Shown: positions 1 to 11,467, counted from the first letter of the stretch. The stretch: DNA of 64,000 nt from Salminus brasiliensis (GCF_030463535.1 NC_132892.1:32976932-33040931); one strand, 5' to 3'. A program made the numbers and translations. The notes: a model not told the origin generated them from the sequence alone.

Positions 1-290
1 TAATAATACCACTCACAGCTGATGGAGGAAGATCTAGGAGGGAGGAAATTTCACCAGCTGACTTGTTGTTGGTGGTGCAGCGGTGTCTCCTATTACATAC
101 AGAACCACGCTGGAGTTCAGTGAGCTCTTCAGAACCTCCCGTTCTTTCACTAATGTGTGGAAGAAAGGCAGACTGCAGAGCTAGAGGCTGGATTTTATAC
201 ACCCAGGGTGATGAGGCTGAATCAGACACCTGGATACAGTGATTAAGAGGTGTCCCAATACTTTTGTCCGTATAGTGTACATATGTCTGA
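1..290 (+). repeat. Dispersed non-autonomous DNA-transposon-like repeat
   Basis: This AT-moderate stretch ends in gtgtcccaatacttttgtcc followed by a tatagtgta terminus. The same end motif recurs, in either orientation, near 5478, 8435, 18055, 20830 and 54420. It has no coding potential. It lies in the intron before the NTR-like exon at 414. I recognise the pattern as a common teleost interspersed repeat but cannot assign a family without a library search. Confidence 0.55.
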
Positions 291-322
291 TTATTAATAA
301 ATAAATAAATAAACCTAAGCAT

Positions 323-324
<2 letters not shown>

Positions 325-395
<71 letters not shown>
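325..395 (+). repeat. (CT)n microsatellite forming a polypyrimidine tract
   Basis: About 35 CT units run to within 18 bases of the AG acceptor at 412-413. The tract therefore sits where the polypyrimidine tract of the downstream exon should be. Arg-Glu open frames on the opposite strand are artefacts of the repeat. Confidence 0.9.
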
Positions 396-398
<3 letters not shown>

Positions 399-413
399 GC
401 TTCCTCCTCTCAG

Positions 414-753
414 TGGTGAGGGGCAGCATCCAGTCCGTTGAAGAGGAGGAGGAGGATATCGATGAGGGTCAGGCGTCATCAGTGGTGTTGTCCAGTCACG
501 TGTATCGCCAGAAGAAGCGAGTGTTCGTCCCGGCCGGTGGTGGGACCCACGGGCATGGACGGTGGACAGGTCGTGTGAAGGTTCCACAGAAGTGTGACCT
601 AAAGGTGGAGCAAGGGGCGGAGTTTCTGTTGACGGGGTCAGTGAGGTTTGGGGAGGCGTGGCTTGGCTGTGCTCCCCGATATAAAGACTTCCTCCAGATT
701 TACCGCACAGCCCTGGAGGCAGGAACCAACCCCTGCCATATACACACGGACTG

Positions 754-754
<1 letters not shown>
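414..754 (+). CDS. Last exon of a secreted NTR/netrin-like-domain protein (partial)
   Basis: The exon opens after a strong acceptor (cttcctcctctcag) and ends at TGA 752-754, giving about 113 codons. It starts acidic (VEEEEEDIDEG), then has a basic segment (YRQKKRVFVP), then KCDLKVEQGAEFLLTGSV, and a final Cys (TNPCHIHTD) just before the stop. A CxLxxGxEFLLxGSV strand followed by a C-terminal Cys resembles the second half of an NTR domain (netrin, PCOLCE or WFIKKN type). The C17orf58 family is one candidate, and human C17orf58 and the CD300 cluster are both on 17q, but I cannot confirm this from one exon. All earlier exons lie left of the window. The product is probably extracellular. The + orientation is shared with the CD300-like gene. 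Confidence 0.6.

Positions 755-786
<32 letters not shown>
755..786 (+). repeat. (CA)n microsatellite in the 3' UTR
   Basis: A CA dinucleotide run begins directly after the stop codon of the NTR-like exon, so it would lie in that gene's 3' UTR. Confidence 0.85.
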
Positions 787-788
<2 letters not shown>

Positions 789-829
789 TTACTGGACAGC
801 ACACACACTGTGACATTTTTGCGGCATTT

Positions 830-1200
830 TTGAAGAACCCCTTTGAAAAAAGCCCCCAAATGGTTCTTTGAGTTGTCGGTTTAGAACCTCCCCTTCACCC
901 TTTTCTTAACTCTTCAGAGGTTCTAGATAGAACACTCATTAAGCATCTGTATAGTGTAGAACCCTTGCCATTGCTAGAAGACCCTTGAAGAACCATTTTT
1001 TTAAGGATGTGCAATCTTGACAATCTTCTTCATGGGTTCTTAAGAAACTATAATGGTTCTACAGGAACAACTGGAAGCTTACATGGTTCTATGTCTCTAT
1101 GAAGAAAAAATATATTGGTGGTTCTTTTTAAACATGCTTCTGTATAGAACCAAAAAGGGTTCCACTAATATATAGTCTAGAACCCTTTTCAGTACTACAA
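830..1200. repeat. GAACC/GGTTC-rich interspersed repeat
   Basis: The segment is full of alternating GAACC and GGTTCT motifs (for example near 836, 861, 885, 921, 958, 991, 1031, 1085, 1120, 1147), which makes many small inverted repeats. There is no coding signal. It resembles a non-autonomous hairpin-rich DNA transposon of teleosts; the boundaries are approximate. Confidence 0.5.
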
Positions 1201-1418
1201 AGACCTCCTTTTGATAAAGGAGTGGTGAAGGCTTATGGGTGGGGAAAAACACAGTTCCTGAAAAGATGATTGGGCGGTGCTTGTATTTAATTGACAGATG
1301 TTGAACTCTTTGATCTTTTAGGGCTTTGACCGCACTTCTGAAGAAGAAGGGAGATGTTGTTTGTTTGTTTATTTGCGTAGGTTTATACAGAATGCTTTGT
1401 TGGGTTTGTTGTGAAAGT

Positions 1419-1420
<2 letters not shown>

Positions 1421-1471
<51 letters not shown>

Positions 1472-1708
1472 ATAGGGTTGTCATCAAACATGCTAAAATC
1501 GTTTCAGTTCAGTGATCAGTGGAGAAGAAGAGAGGAGATGAATGGAGGTGATTGGAGAAGATGAATGGAGGTGATGGGTGAAGTAGTAGATGTTGTGCTG
1601 GCAGCCCTGGTGTCCATGAGAGAACACTGAGCAGTGCTTTTGTTAGAAAGCTTTGTGTATAGTTAGATCAGTCAATTTTTCTGACTGAGATTGTGTGTTA
1701 TTGTGTAT

Positions 1709-1741
<33 letters not shown>
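1421..1741 (+). repeat. Two (GT)n microsatellites (1421-1469 and 1716-1741)
   Basis: Two uninterrupted GT runs flank about 245 bp that contain a short duplicated gatgaatggaggtgat motif (about 1537-1575). I see no gene here. Confidence 0.85.
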
Positions 1742-1744
<3 letters not shown>

Positions 1745-1849
1745 GAGTGTGTTTTTTCTCATGCCCAAACTGTATTATTTAACCAGGAATAAAAAAAAAC
1801 CCTCACTGAAAACAGTTTTGACTGTGAACTGTAAATGTGTCTCATTTTA

Positions 1850-3715
1850 AACGCTCCCCAAACGTTCTCCAACACCAACCAATCCAAACGTTCTCCAACA
1901 CCAACCAACCCAAACGTTCTCCAACACCAACCAACCCAAACATTCTCCAACACCAACCAATCCAAACATTCTCCAACAAACACCAACCAACCCAAACGTT
2001 CTCAACACCAACCAATCCAAACATTCTCCAACAAACACCAACCAACCCAAACGTTCTCCAACACCAACCAATCCAAACATTCTCCAACAAACACCAACCA
2101 ACCCAAACGTTCTCCAACACCAACCAATCCAAACGTTCTCCAACACCAACCAACCCAAACATTCTCCAACAAACACCAACCAACCCAAACATCCTCCAAC
2201 ACCGACCAACCCAAACATTCTCCAACAAACACCGACCAACCCAAACATTGTCCAACACCAACCAATCCAAACATTCTCCAACACCAACCAATCCAAACAT
2301 TCTCCAACACCAATCAACCCAAACATTCTCCAACCCAAACCTTCTCCAACAAACACCAACCAACTCATTCTCCAACCCAAACATTCTCCAACACCAACCA
2401 ACCCAAACATTCTCCAACAAACGCCAACCAATCCAAACATTCTCCAACAAACACCAACCAACCCCAACATTCTCCAAAACCAACCAACCCAAATATTCTC
2501 CAACACCAACCAACCAACCCAAACATTCTCCAACAAACACCAACCAACTCATTCTCCAACACCAATCAACCCAAACATTCTCCAACAAACACCAACCAAC
2601 CCAAATATTCTCCAACAAACACCAACCAACCCAAACATTCTCCAACACCAACCAACCAACCCAAATATTCTCCAACACCAACCAACCAACCCAAACATTC
2701 TCCAACAAACACCAACCAACCCAAACATTCTCCAACGCTAACAAACCCAAACATTCTCCAACACCAACCAATCCAAACATTCTCCAACAAACACCAACCA
2801 ACCCAAACATTCTCCAACGCTAACAAACCCAAACATTCTCCAACAAACACCAACCAACCCAAACATTCTCCAACACCAACCAAGCAATCCAAACATTCTC
2901 CAACAAACACCAACCAACCCAAACATTCTCCAACACCAACCAACCAACCCAAACATTCTCCAACACCAACCAACCAACCCAAACATTCTCCAACAAACAC
3001 CAACCAACCCAAACATTCTCCAACGCTAACAAACCCAAACATTCTCCAACACCAACCAATCCAAACGTTCTCCAACAAACACCAACCAACCCAAACATTC
3101 TCCAACAAACACCAACCAACCCAAACATTCTCCAACGCTAACAAACCCAAACATTCTCCAACACCAACCAATCCAAATGTTCTCCAACAAACACCAACCA
3201 ACCCAAACATTCTCCAACGCTAACAAACCCAAACATTCTCCAACACCAACCAATCCAAACGTTCTCCAACAAACACCAACCAACCCAAACATTCTCCAAC
3301 GCTAACAAACCCAAACATTCTCCAACAAACACCAACCAACCCAAACATTCTCCAACGCTAACCAATCTAAACATTCTCCAACACCAACCAAGCAATCCAA
3401 ACATTCTCCAACACCAACCAAGCAATCCAAACATTCTCCAACAACAACCAACCCAAATATTCTCCAACACCAACCAACCAACCCAAATATTCTCCAACAC
3501 CAACCAACCAACCCAAACATTCTCCAACAAACACCAACCAACCCAAACATTCTCCAACGCTAACAAACCCAAACATTCTCCAACACCAACCAATCCAAAC
3601 ATTCTCCAACAAACACCAACCAACCCAAACATTCTCCAACGCTAACAAACCCAAACATTCTCCAACACCAACCAACCCAAATATTCTCCAACAAACACCA
3701 ACCAACCCAAACGAA
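1850..3715 (+). repeat. 26-bp minisatellite array, about 1.87 kb
   Basis: Tandem copies of an A/C-rich unit of the type ccaaacattctccaacacca + accaat repeat every 26 bp, with 30-bp variants that gain AACA or CCAA. About 65-70 copies are present. The unit contains almost no stop trinucleotides on either strand, so long open frames (NTNQPKHSPT-like on +, LVGVCWRMFG-like on -) appear in several frames at once. These are not genes: 26 is not a multiple of 3, and there is no start context, splice signal or codon bias. Confidence 0.95.
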
Positions 3716-4440
3716 TCTCCATCTCAGGATGCCAGTTAACATTATCTATCAGGCAGCCACCACAGACTCTGCAGTAGGATTCACCAGTTCTGCTCAGAAA
3801 AAGCTCTTTACGCAGTATTTTAGCAGCTGGGGAACATTTAAACTTTCCCTGCCAAGTTATTCCATGTTCCTCTGTGTTACTTGGTGTTTTAACCCGGTGG
3901 CTCCGAAACTCAAAAAATTACAATCTTCTCACAAATCTAACTGAACATCATCATCTCAACAGCATGCTGAGATGTTTTATGGGAGCCTTCAGTATTTTAT
4001 GGTGCTGGATCTTCATTTTATTGGTGTGAGTTTTTCTCAGGTTTTAGATTTCAGTTTGGCGATGGATGGATTTCAGGGGGTTATGCAAAGAAAACAAATA
4101 AGCTGTTTAGCTTACATTAAAAACATCGAAAAGATTCACATGTATTGGTTCAGGGTTGTTCACGTACTACATACTAGTCCTGCGGGACTGACTGTTCTGC
4201 ACCTTTCGATAATTTATGCTCCTTTAAAACTCTGAGTCAGAGCTGAGTGCATGAATGGACCTCTAGGGGATTATGGTGAATCAGAGCTGGATGCTGAAAT
4301 GACTCATTTAGGAATTCTTTTGGCTTCAGATACGGTTCTGAGTGACTCATTTGGGAAATTTTATGCAACTGGAATTGTTGACTTTTGAGAATCCTTCTTA
4401 TTAAATCAAATGATGTTTATGTCAGGAGAATTATTACTAA
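3716..4440. other. Non-coding, apparently single-copy stretch
   Basis: There are short open frames of fewer than 90 codons but no convincing exon, splice-site pair or repeat structure. I see nothing functional here. Confidence 0.5.
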
Positions 4441-4560
4441 AGTAAACTCACTGACCACTGCTAGAAACACCGCTCCTGAAACTCCACCTTCCTGCTGTAC
4501 AGTTAGAGACTGCAGACCACTGATAGTTACTCAAAGACCCTAGTAAGAATTTCTAGTGGC

Positions 4561-4945
4561 CAGATTCAAAATGTGGGTGTTTCTAATAAAGTGGCCAGTG
4601 AGCGAAATCAGAAGGTAAGGATTTCTAATAAAGTGGCCAGTGAGTGGAATCACAAGGTAGTATGTAGGTGTTCCTAATAAAATGGCCAGTGAGTGGAATC
4701 ACAAGGTGGGTGTTTCGAATAAAGCGGCCAGTGAGCGAAATCAGAAGGTGGGTGTTTCTAATAAAGCGGCCAGTGAGTGGAATCACAAGGTGGGTGTTTC
4801 TAATAAAGCGGCCAGTAAGTGAATGCACAAGGTGGGTGTTTCTAATAAAGTGGCCAGTGAGTGGAATCACAAGGTGGGTGTTTCTAATAAAGTGGCCAGT
4901 GAGTGGAATCACAAGGTGGGTGTTTCTAATAAAGTGGCCAGTTGC
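4561..4945 (+). repeat. 42-bp minisatellite derived from a transposon end
   Basis: About nine copies of a unit centred on gtttctaataaagtggccag repeat; starts at 4711, 4753, 4795 and 4837 are exactly 42 bp apart. The unit length is a multiple of 3, so open frames run through on both strands without being genes. The same motif is a frequent terminus of teleost DNA transposons, so the array probably grew from one element end. Confidence 0.85.
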
Positions 4946-5269
4946 ATGCAGAATTTAATACTGCTACTTATTGCAACATTTGAATCTGAGGTGCTGGAGG
5001 GTTGCAGGCCAATAATTGGGTCCGAATGCCTCGCTGGTGGAGACTGCGTGTCCTGCAGAGCTTGGCTGGTGCCGTAATCGAACACACCTGCCTCCAATAT
5101 CCACGTTCTCCAGAAGACCACGGTCGGGTGGCACCGAGTCAAGGTTAAACTATGAATGCTGGTAGGTCTCCAGGACCAATGGTGAGCACAATGGCTCTAG
5201 TGTGTTTACAAAAGCTGCTCTGCACTCATGAATGGAAGTAGGCCTGGAAATTCACCAGCGAGAACCCTC

Positions 5270-5477
5270 TGAGAACAGAAACATCTATTCCAGCCATAAC
5301 ATTAAAACCGTATATGTCCCCCTCGTACCGCCAAAGCAGCCCTGACTCGTCGAGGCGTGGACTCCACAAGACCTCTGAAAATGTCCTGTGGTGTCTGTAC
5401 ACGTTCAGACGCTAGCAACAGATGCTCCATGTGCCCGTGACCCCGTCATCGGTTCACTGGATGTCCTTCCTTATTTA
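5270..5477 (+). repeat. Fragment of a CATAACATTAAAACC-ended repeat
   Basis: The motif ccagccataacattaaaacc near 5292 matches the terminal inverted repeat of the short element at 9260-9425. The following sequence (cccctcgtaccgccaaagcag onward) looks like its interior. Boundaries are uncertain. Confidence 0.4.
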
Positions 5478-5933
5478 TACACTATATGGACAAAAGTATT
5501 GGGACACCTGCTCATTCAAAGTATCTTCTGCAATCAAGTTTATTAAAAAGAACTGATCCTGCTTCTGTTGGAGTAACTGTCTCTACTGTCCAGGGAAGAA
5601 GAAGACTTCCTACTAGATTCTGGAGGAGGAGCATTGCTGTGAGGATTTGATTGTACTTAACCACAGGAGCAATCGAGAGGTCAGGATGTTGGATGATGAT
5701 CATCCTCAACTCCCCAACTCATCCCAAAAGTACTGGATGGAGCTCCACCATCATCCATCATTCCAGAGAACACATCTCTTCTTCCACTGCTCCACAGCTC
5801 CTCAATGCTGGGGGGCTTTATAACACCCCTCTACTAGCCCACGCCTGGCAGCATTAGGCAGCATGGTGTCAATGGGGTCATGGTGTTTATCTGCTCCAGA
5901 GGGTCCTATTCTATTGGCAGTACTTCTTCTCAC
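5478..5933 (+). repeat. Non-autonomous DNA repeat, left member of an inverted pair
   Basis: It starts tacactatatggacaaaagt and contains the motifs ggagctccaccatc, tccacagctcctcaatgctg and ctctactagcccacgcctgg. A second copy lies in opposite orientation at 7986-8435, so the two form a large inverted repeat with arms of about 450 bp around the Tc1 element at 6382-7936. There is no coding capacity. Confidence 0.75.
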
Positions 5934-5949
5934 CTCTCATTTTCACTTC

Positions 5950-5980
5950 AGGCAACATGGTGCGAGTGTGTGAGTGTGTG

Positions 5981-6012
<32 letters not shown>

Positions 6013-6129
6013 GGGGGGTGGAGGTGACGGGACAGGAAGGGCTTTTAAGATGACAGGCTCTTTGTTCTTTTACGGATCTGTCAGGCGTTAAAGAAACCCG
6101 TTACTCTTCACACTGTGTGTGTGTGTGTA

Positions 6130-6164
<35 letters not shown>

Positions 6165-6165
6165 C
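5950..6165 (+). repeat. Clustered (GT)n microsatellites
   Basis: GT-rich tracts at about 5963-6012 and 6112-6160 flank a short unique segment. Confidence 0.8.
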
Positions 6166-6381
6166 TTGGATGACATCTTGGTACAGTCCCTCTGCTGTGA
6201 GACCATATGGTAAAGTGATCAAGAGAGAGTGTGTAGAATAACAGGTCTAATGAGTACCTTCCTACAGACAGTGGTCACAACAGAGGGGTCAAGCCCCCCC
6301 CCCAGAGTAATCCCACTCAGACACCCCTAATTCTACTGAATGCATTCAGCCACTTTAAGTTGTACACATTGTTGACACATA

Positions 6382-7936
6382 CAGTGCCCTCCATAATTAA
6401 TGGCACCCCTGGTTAAGATGTGTTCTTTAGCTTCTAATAAATTTAGTTTTTTTCTAAATAATATAGGAAAAAAGAAAAAAGAGTAAAATCCAACCTTAAA
6501 AATCCCTGACTAAGAAATAATTATTCTTCATAAAATCACCTGTTCCACAATTATTGGCACCCCTAACATTTCTTAGGAAATAAATGTAATTAAAGTATTT
6601 CTGTAAATTCTACAGTAGTTTACAAAGTTGATCAGAGTATGTAGGAACATTTAATTAGTAATTCACAACTTCCTGTTTCCTTGGGGTATAAATATGACGT
6701 GACACAGAGGCCATTCATCTTCAACATGGGAAAGACAAAGGAACATACCATTCAAGTAAGACAGATGTGTGTTGACCTCCACAAGTCAGGCAATGGCTAC
6801 AAGAAAATAGCCACTCACCTACACCTGTCCATATTCACTGTCAGAGGAATTATTAAGAAGTTTAAAACAACTGGAACAGTGGTAAACAAGCCTGGACGAG
6901 GACGCAGGTTTATTTTGCCACCACAGTGAGGAGGATGATAAGAGAAATAAAAAGCTCTCCAAAGCTCACTGTTACAGAATTGCAACAAATGGTGGCTTCT
7001 TGGGGTCACAAAGTCTCCAAAACAACCATCAGGCGCTATCTGCATGCCAACAAGCTGTTTGGGAGGCACGGAAAAACCCTTTTCTCACTCACAATCATAA
7101 ACACAGACGTTTGGAGTTTGCTAAGCAGTACTGAAACTTCAACTGGGACCGTGTGCTTTGGTCAGATGAAACTAAGATAGAGCTTTTTGGCAACAAATGC
7201 TCTAAGTGGGTCTGGCGTAACACATGAGCTGAGTATGCAGAAAAGCACCTCATGCCCACTGTGAAATATGGGGGAGGATCAGTGATGCTGTGGGCCTGTT
7301 TCTCTTCCGAAGGCCCTGGGAACCTTGTTAGGGTGCATGGCATCATGAAATACCAGGACATTTTAAAACAAAATCTGGTGGCTTCTGCCCAAAAGCTGAA
7401 GATGGGTCATCACTGGGTCTTTCAGCAAGATAATGACCCAAAACATATGGCCAAATCAACACAGAAATGGTTCACCATACACAGAATCAAGCTCCTCCCA
7501 TGGCCATCTCAGTCCCCAGACCTCAACCCCATTGAAAACCTGTGGGGTGAGCTGAAGAGGAGGGTGCAGAGGAGAGGACCCAGGTCGCTGGATGATTTAG
7601 AGAGATTGTGCAAAGAGGAATGGTCAAAGATCCCTCTATCTGTATTCTCCCATCTTGTGAAACATTATAAGAGAAGATTAGGTGCTGTTTTGTTGTCAAA
7701 AGGGGGTTGTACAAAGTATTAACATCAGGGGTGCCAATAATTGTGGCACACATGATTTGATGTTAAACAATTATTTCTTAATGTGGGATTTTTTTCCTAC
7801 TGAATAAATTCACTTGAGTTACTTGGATTTTACTCTTTTTTCCATCGTGGTCCTATATTATTTAGAAAAAACTCAATTTATTAGAAGCTAAAGAACACAT
7901 CTTAACCAGGGGTGCCAATAATTATGGAGGGCACTG
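6382..7936 (+). mobile_element. Tc1/mariner element A (1,555 bp, degenerate)
   Basis: Terminal inverted repeats start CAGTGCCCTCCATAATTA and end with the matching TAATTATGGAGGGCACTG, bounded by TA at 6380-6381 and 7937-7938. This is the TA target duplication expected of the IS630/Tc1/mariner superfamily. The interior carries one broken transposase gene. The full length is typical of an autonomous Tc1 copy, so this was an autonomous element that has since decayed. Confidence 0.92.
6726..7722 (+). pseudogene. Tc1-like transposase, broken (element A)
   Basis: The reading frame starts MGKTKEHTIQVRQM with the paired helix-turn-helix region, hits a stop near 6927, continues in another frame through a second DNA-binding region (KVSKTTIRRYL), then shifts again around 7150-7210. 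The first catalytic Asp (WSDETK) is present at about 7158 in a different frame. The second (QQDNDPKH) and the Glu ([10 protein letters not shown]) are in the last open segment, 7252-7722, with the 34-residue DD34E spacing. With at least one stop and two frame changes it cannot make transposase. Confidence 0.88.
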
Positions 7937-7985
7937 TATGTGCAAATGCACACACACACACACACACAGCTTGTCTAGTCCCTGT

Positions 7986-8435
7986 AGAGAAGAAGTACTG
8001 CCAATAGAATAGGACTCTCTGGAGCAGATCAACACCATGAACCTCTGATGGCTCCATGCTGCCTAATAATGCCAGGCGTGGGCTAGTAGAGGGGTAGCTA
8101 TAAAGCCCCCCAGCATTGAGGAGCTGTGGAGCAGTGGAAGAACTGTGGAATATCCTCTGGAACGATGGATAGTGGTGGAGCTCCATCCAGTACCTGTAAA
8201 TAGGATGAGTTGCGGAGTTGGTTGGGGATGATGAGGTGGGGTGGTAATCATCCATCCAACATCCTGACCTCACTAATGCTCTTGTGGCGAAATGCAATCA
8301 AATCCTCACAGCAATGCTTCTCCTCCAAAATCTATTAGAAAGTCTAACTTCTTCTCTGAACAGTAGAGATAGTTACTCGAATAAAAGCAGGATAATTGTA
8401 CCCTTGATTTCAGCAGGTGTCCCAATACTTTTGTC
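7986..8435 (-). repeat. Non-autonomous DNA repeat, right member of an inverted pair
   Basis: This is the same family as 5478-5933 in the opposite orientation: it begins gagaagaagtactgccaata and ends caggtgtcccaatacttttgtc. Internal motifs such as the ccccccagcattgaggag stretch match the left copy in reverse complement. Confidence 0.75.
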
Positions 8436-8689
8436 AACAGCTGGTCAGACTACCTCCTTGTTTCGACACTCACTGTCCACTATATCAGCTCCACTGACCG
8501 TACAGGAGCTCTGTGTAGATCGGACCGACTCTGTTATCGGCCTCCTCTCACCCTGTTTGTTCCTCAATGCTCAGGACCCCACAGGACGGACCACCACAGT
8601 GCAGGTAGGTAGTATATGGGTGGTGGGTCAGCATTCTCAGCACTGCAGGGACACTGACTGACATGGTGGTGGTGAGTGTGTTAGTAGTG

Positions 8690-8862
8690 TGTGTTAGGAG
8701 TGTGTGTTAGTAGTGTGTGTTAGGAGTGTGTGTTAGTAGTGTGTGTTGCGCTGGTGGTACGAGTGGATGAGACACAGCAGAGCTGCTGGAGTGTTATTAA
8801 TGTTATGGCTATGATGGAAAGAATGGCCATGGAAGCCCCAACAAATGCAGGAATACGTGTGT

Positions 8863-8902
<40 letters not shown>

Positions 8903-8960
8903 GAATGTTGGAATCGACTTTTACTGCAAGTCAGCATCGTTATTAATAAACCATCTCCCT

Positions 8961-9007
<47 letters not shown>

Positions 9008-9103
9008 GGAGAGTCCAAGTTATCTGTGGCCACATGCCAGTCGTTCCTGAGACAGCTGCAGGAGTGTAAACTGTAAGGGCAAGAAAGCAGAGTAGCACAT
9101 TCT

Positions 9104-9138
<35 letters not shown>

Positions 9139-9140
9139 AC
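8690..9140. repeat. GT/CA microsatellite cluster
   Basis: Tandem gtgtgttagtagt repeats at 8690-8750 are followed by (GT)n at about 8858-8900, (CA)n at 8964-9003 and (CA)n at 9103-9134. GT and CA runs on the same strand are inverted relative to each other and could form hairpins. There is no gene. Confidence 0.8.
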
Positions 9141-9259
9141 AGAGAGAGAGTAAAAAGAAATAAGGGAAGCAAATTATCCAAATCTTCAAACACCGATTTC
9201 ACCTGCTTTGTCCTGATTGGCTCTTGATCAAGCACAGGGCTCTCTGATTGGTTATACGC

Positions 9260-9425
9260 ATCAGCCATAACATTAAAACCACCTGTCTAATATTGTGTAG
9301 GGCCACCTTCCTCCAACCAAAACAGCCAGAGGAGCTCTAAAGGGGCCCTGTGCATGTGAGGTGGGCGGGACCTCCATGAGTTCTTCACTTCACTTCACAT
9401 CAGTGGTTTTAATGTTATGGCTGAT
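9260..9425. mobile_element. Short MITE with perfect 23-bp terminal inverted repeats
   Basis: The 166-bp segment starts atcagccataacattaaaac and ends with its exact reverse complement, the perfect arms being 23 bp long. It has no coding capacity, so it is a miniature inverted-repeat element mobilised by an unknown transposase. Confidence 0.85.
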
Positions 9426-9749
9426 AAGTGAAGATCTTGTATCTTGTATATTGTATGATAAGTGAAGACACTCAGCTCAGAGACTTTTGCTGATACAGTG
9501 TTTGTTGTGGTGGTAGAGCTGATTAGTCACAGCCTCCAATTTAAATAAACGTTACCCAGTATCCAAATAACTCCGAGTCCAAATGAGTTCCAGAGTGAAT
9601 AACTGCTTTTCTCTCTCACACAGCCAAACAAGAAAAACTGATAGTTTGTACTCTGGGCGCCATCTGGTGGCAGGGCCTCAGATAGCTGAGAATCATGTAT
9701 ATAAATCTATCTGTCTGTTTTACTGTATTAGAAAGAACTACTGTTGATT

Positions 9750-11130
9750 GAACTCTAACCCTAACCCTAATCCTAACCCTAAAGCTCAACCACACTCCAA
9801 TGAAAACCATGACCACACTAAATCGTAACCACACTAACTCTAAACCTAATCTTAACTCTAACTCTAAACCTAATCTTAACTCTAACTCTAAACCATAACC
9901 ACACTAACTCTAAACCTAATCTTAACTCTAATCCTAAACCATGACCACACTAACTCTAAACCTAATCTTAACTCTAACTCTAAACCATGACCACACTAAC
10001 TTTAAACCTAATCTTAACTCTAACTCTAAACTATAACCACACTAACTCTAAACTTAAACTTAACTCTAACTCTAAACCATAACCACACTAACTCTAAACC
10101 TAATCTTAACCCTAACTCTAAACCATAACCACACTAACTCTAAACTTAAACTTAACTCTAACCCTAAACCTAATCTTAACTCTAACTCTAAACCATAACC
10201 ACACTAACTCTAAACTTAAACTTAACTCTAACCCTAAACCATAACCACACTAACTCTAAACTTAAACTTAACTCTAACCCTAAACCATAACCACACTAAC
10301 TCTAAACTTAAACTTAACTCTAACCCTAAACCATAACCACACTAACTCTAAACTTAAACTTAACTCTAACTCTAAACCATAACCACACTAACTCTAAACT
10401 TAAACTTAACTCTAACCCTAAACCATAACCACACTAACTCTAAACTTAAACTTAACTCTAACCCTAAACCATAACCACACTAACTCTAAACTTAAACTTA
10501 ACTCTAACCCTAAACCTAATCTTAACTCTAACTCTAAACCATAACCACACTAACTCTAAACCTAATCTTAACCCTAACTCTAAACCATAACCACACTAAC
10601 TCTAAACTTAAACTTTACTCTAAACCATAACCACACTAACTCTAAACTTAAACTTAACTCTAACCCTAAATCATAACCACACTAACCCTAAACTTAAACT
10701 CTAACTTTAAACCATAACCACACTAACTCTAAACCTAATCTTAACCCTAACTCTAAACCATAACCACACTAACTCTAAACTTAAACTTAACTCTAACTCT
10801 AAACCATAACCACACTAACTCTAAACTTAAACTTAACTCTAACCCTAAACCATAACCACACTAACTCTAAACTTAAACTTAACTCTAACTCTAAATCATA
10901 ACCACACTAACTCTAAACCTAATCTTAACTCTAACTCTAAACCTAATCTTAACTCTAACCCTAAACCATAACCACACTAACCTTAAACCTAATCTTAACT
11001 CTAACCCTAAATCATAACCACACTAACCCTAAACCTAATCTTAACTCTAACTCTAAACCTAATCTTAACCCTAACTCTAAACCATAACCACACTAACTCT
11101 AAACCTAATCTTAACCCTAACTCTAAACCA
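9750..11130 (+). repeat. 46-bp CCTAA-like minisatellite array, about 1.4 kb
   Basis: The array opens with degenerate telomere-like units (ctaaccctaaccctaatcct at about 9756) and continues as a 46-bp higher unit containing ccataaccacactaactc + taaacttaaacttaactc. Copies starting at 10201, 10247 and 10293 are 46 bp apart. Nearly all sequence is made of variants of CCTAA, CTCTAA and CTTAA. It could be a degenerated interstitial telomeric tract that re-amplified as a compound unit. Confidence 0.9.
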
Positions 11131-11133
11131 TAG

Positions 11134-11422
11134 TGCTGCTTGGATGGTTGATCTTCTGAAAGGTTCTCCCATCTTCACAAGGATATGCTGGAGCTCTGTC
11201 AGAGGGACCCTCGGGTTCCTTTTTACCTCCCTGGCCAAGGCTCGTCTTCTCTGATCACTCAGTGTGGCTGGGCAGCCAGTTCTAGGAGGATTCTTGGTGG
11301 CTCCAAACTTCTTCTATTTACGAATGGTGGTGGCCACTGTGCGATTTTTGTTCCCTTCTCCAGATCTATACCTTGACACAATCCTGTTTCTGAGGTCTGC
11401 AGATAATTCCTTTGACCCCATG
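11134..11422 (-). pseudogene. N-terminal fragment of a Tc1-like transposase
   Basis: Translation from the ATG at about 11420-11422 downward starts MGSKELSADLRNRIVSRY, a typical Tc1 paired-domain start, with an in-frame TAG after about 34 residues. It resumes with KKFGATKNPPRTGCPA and LSDQRRRALAREVKRNPRV and stops abruptly at the 46-bp array. Only the DNA-binding domain remains; there is no catalytic domain. Confidence 0.8.
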
Positions 11423-11467
11423 GCTTGGAGGTTGCTCTGGCATGCACTGTCAGACTGTGGGACCTTA

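Noticed and set aside
1835-3742. Long open frames on both strands (up to 462 codons, NTNQPKHSPT-like or LVGVCWRMFG-like)
   Set aside because: They are translations of a 26-bp minisatellite lacking stop trinucleotides. Several frames are open together, and there is no start, splice or codon-usage support.
9750-11130. CRISPR array, suggested by regular spacing
   Set aside because: There are no unique spacers; units are contiguous variants of CCTAA/CTTAA in a vertebrate genome.
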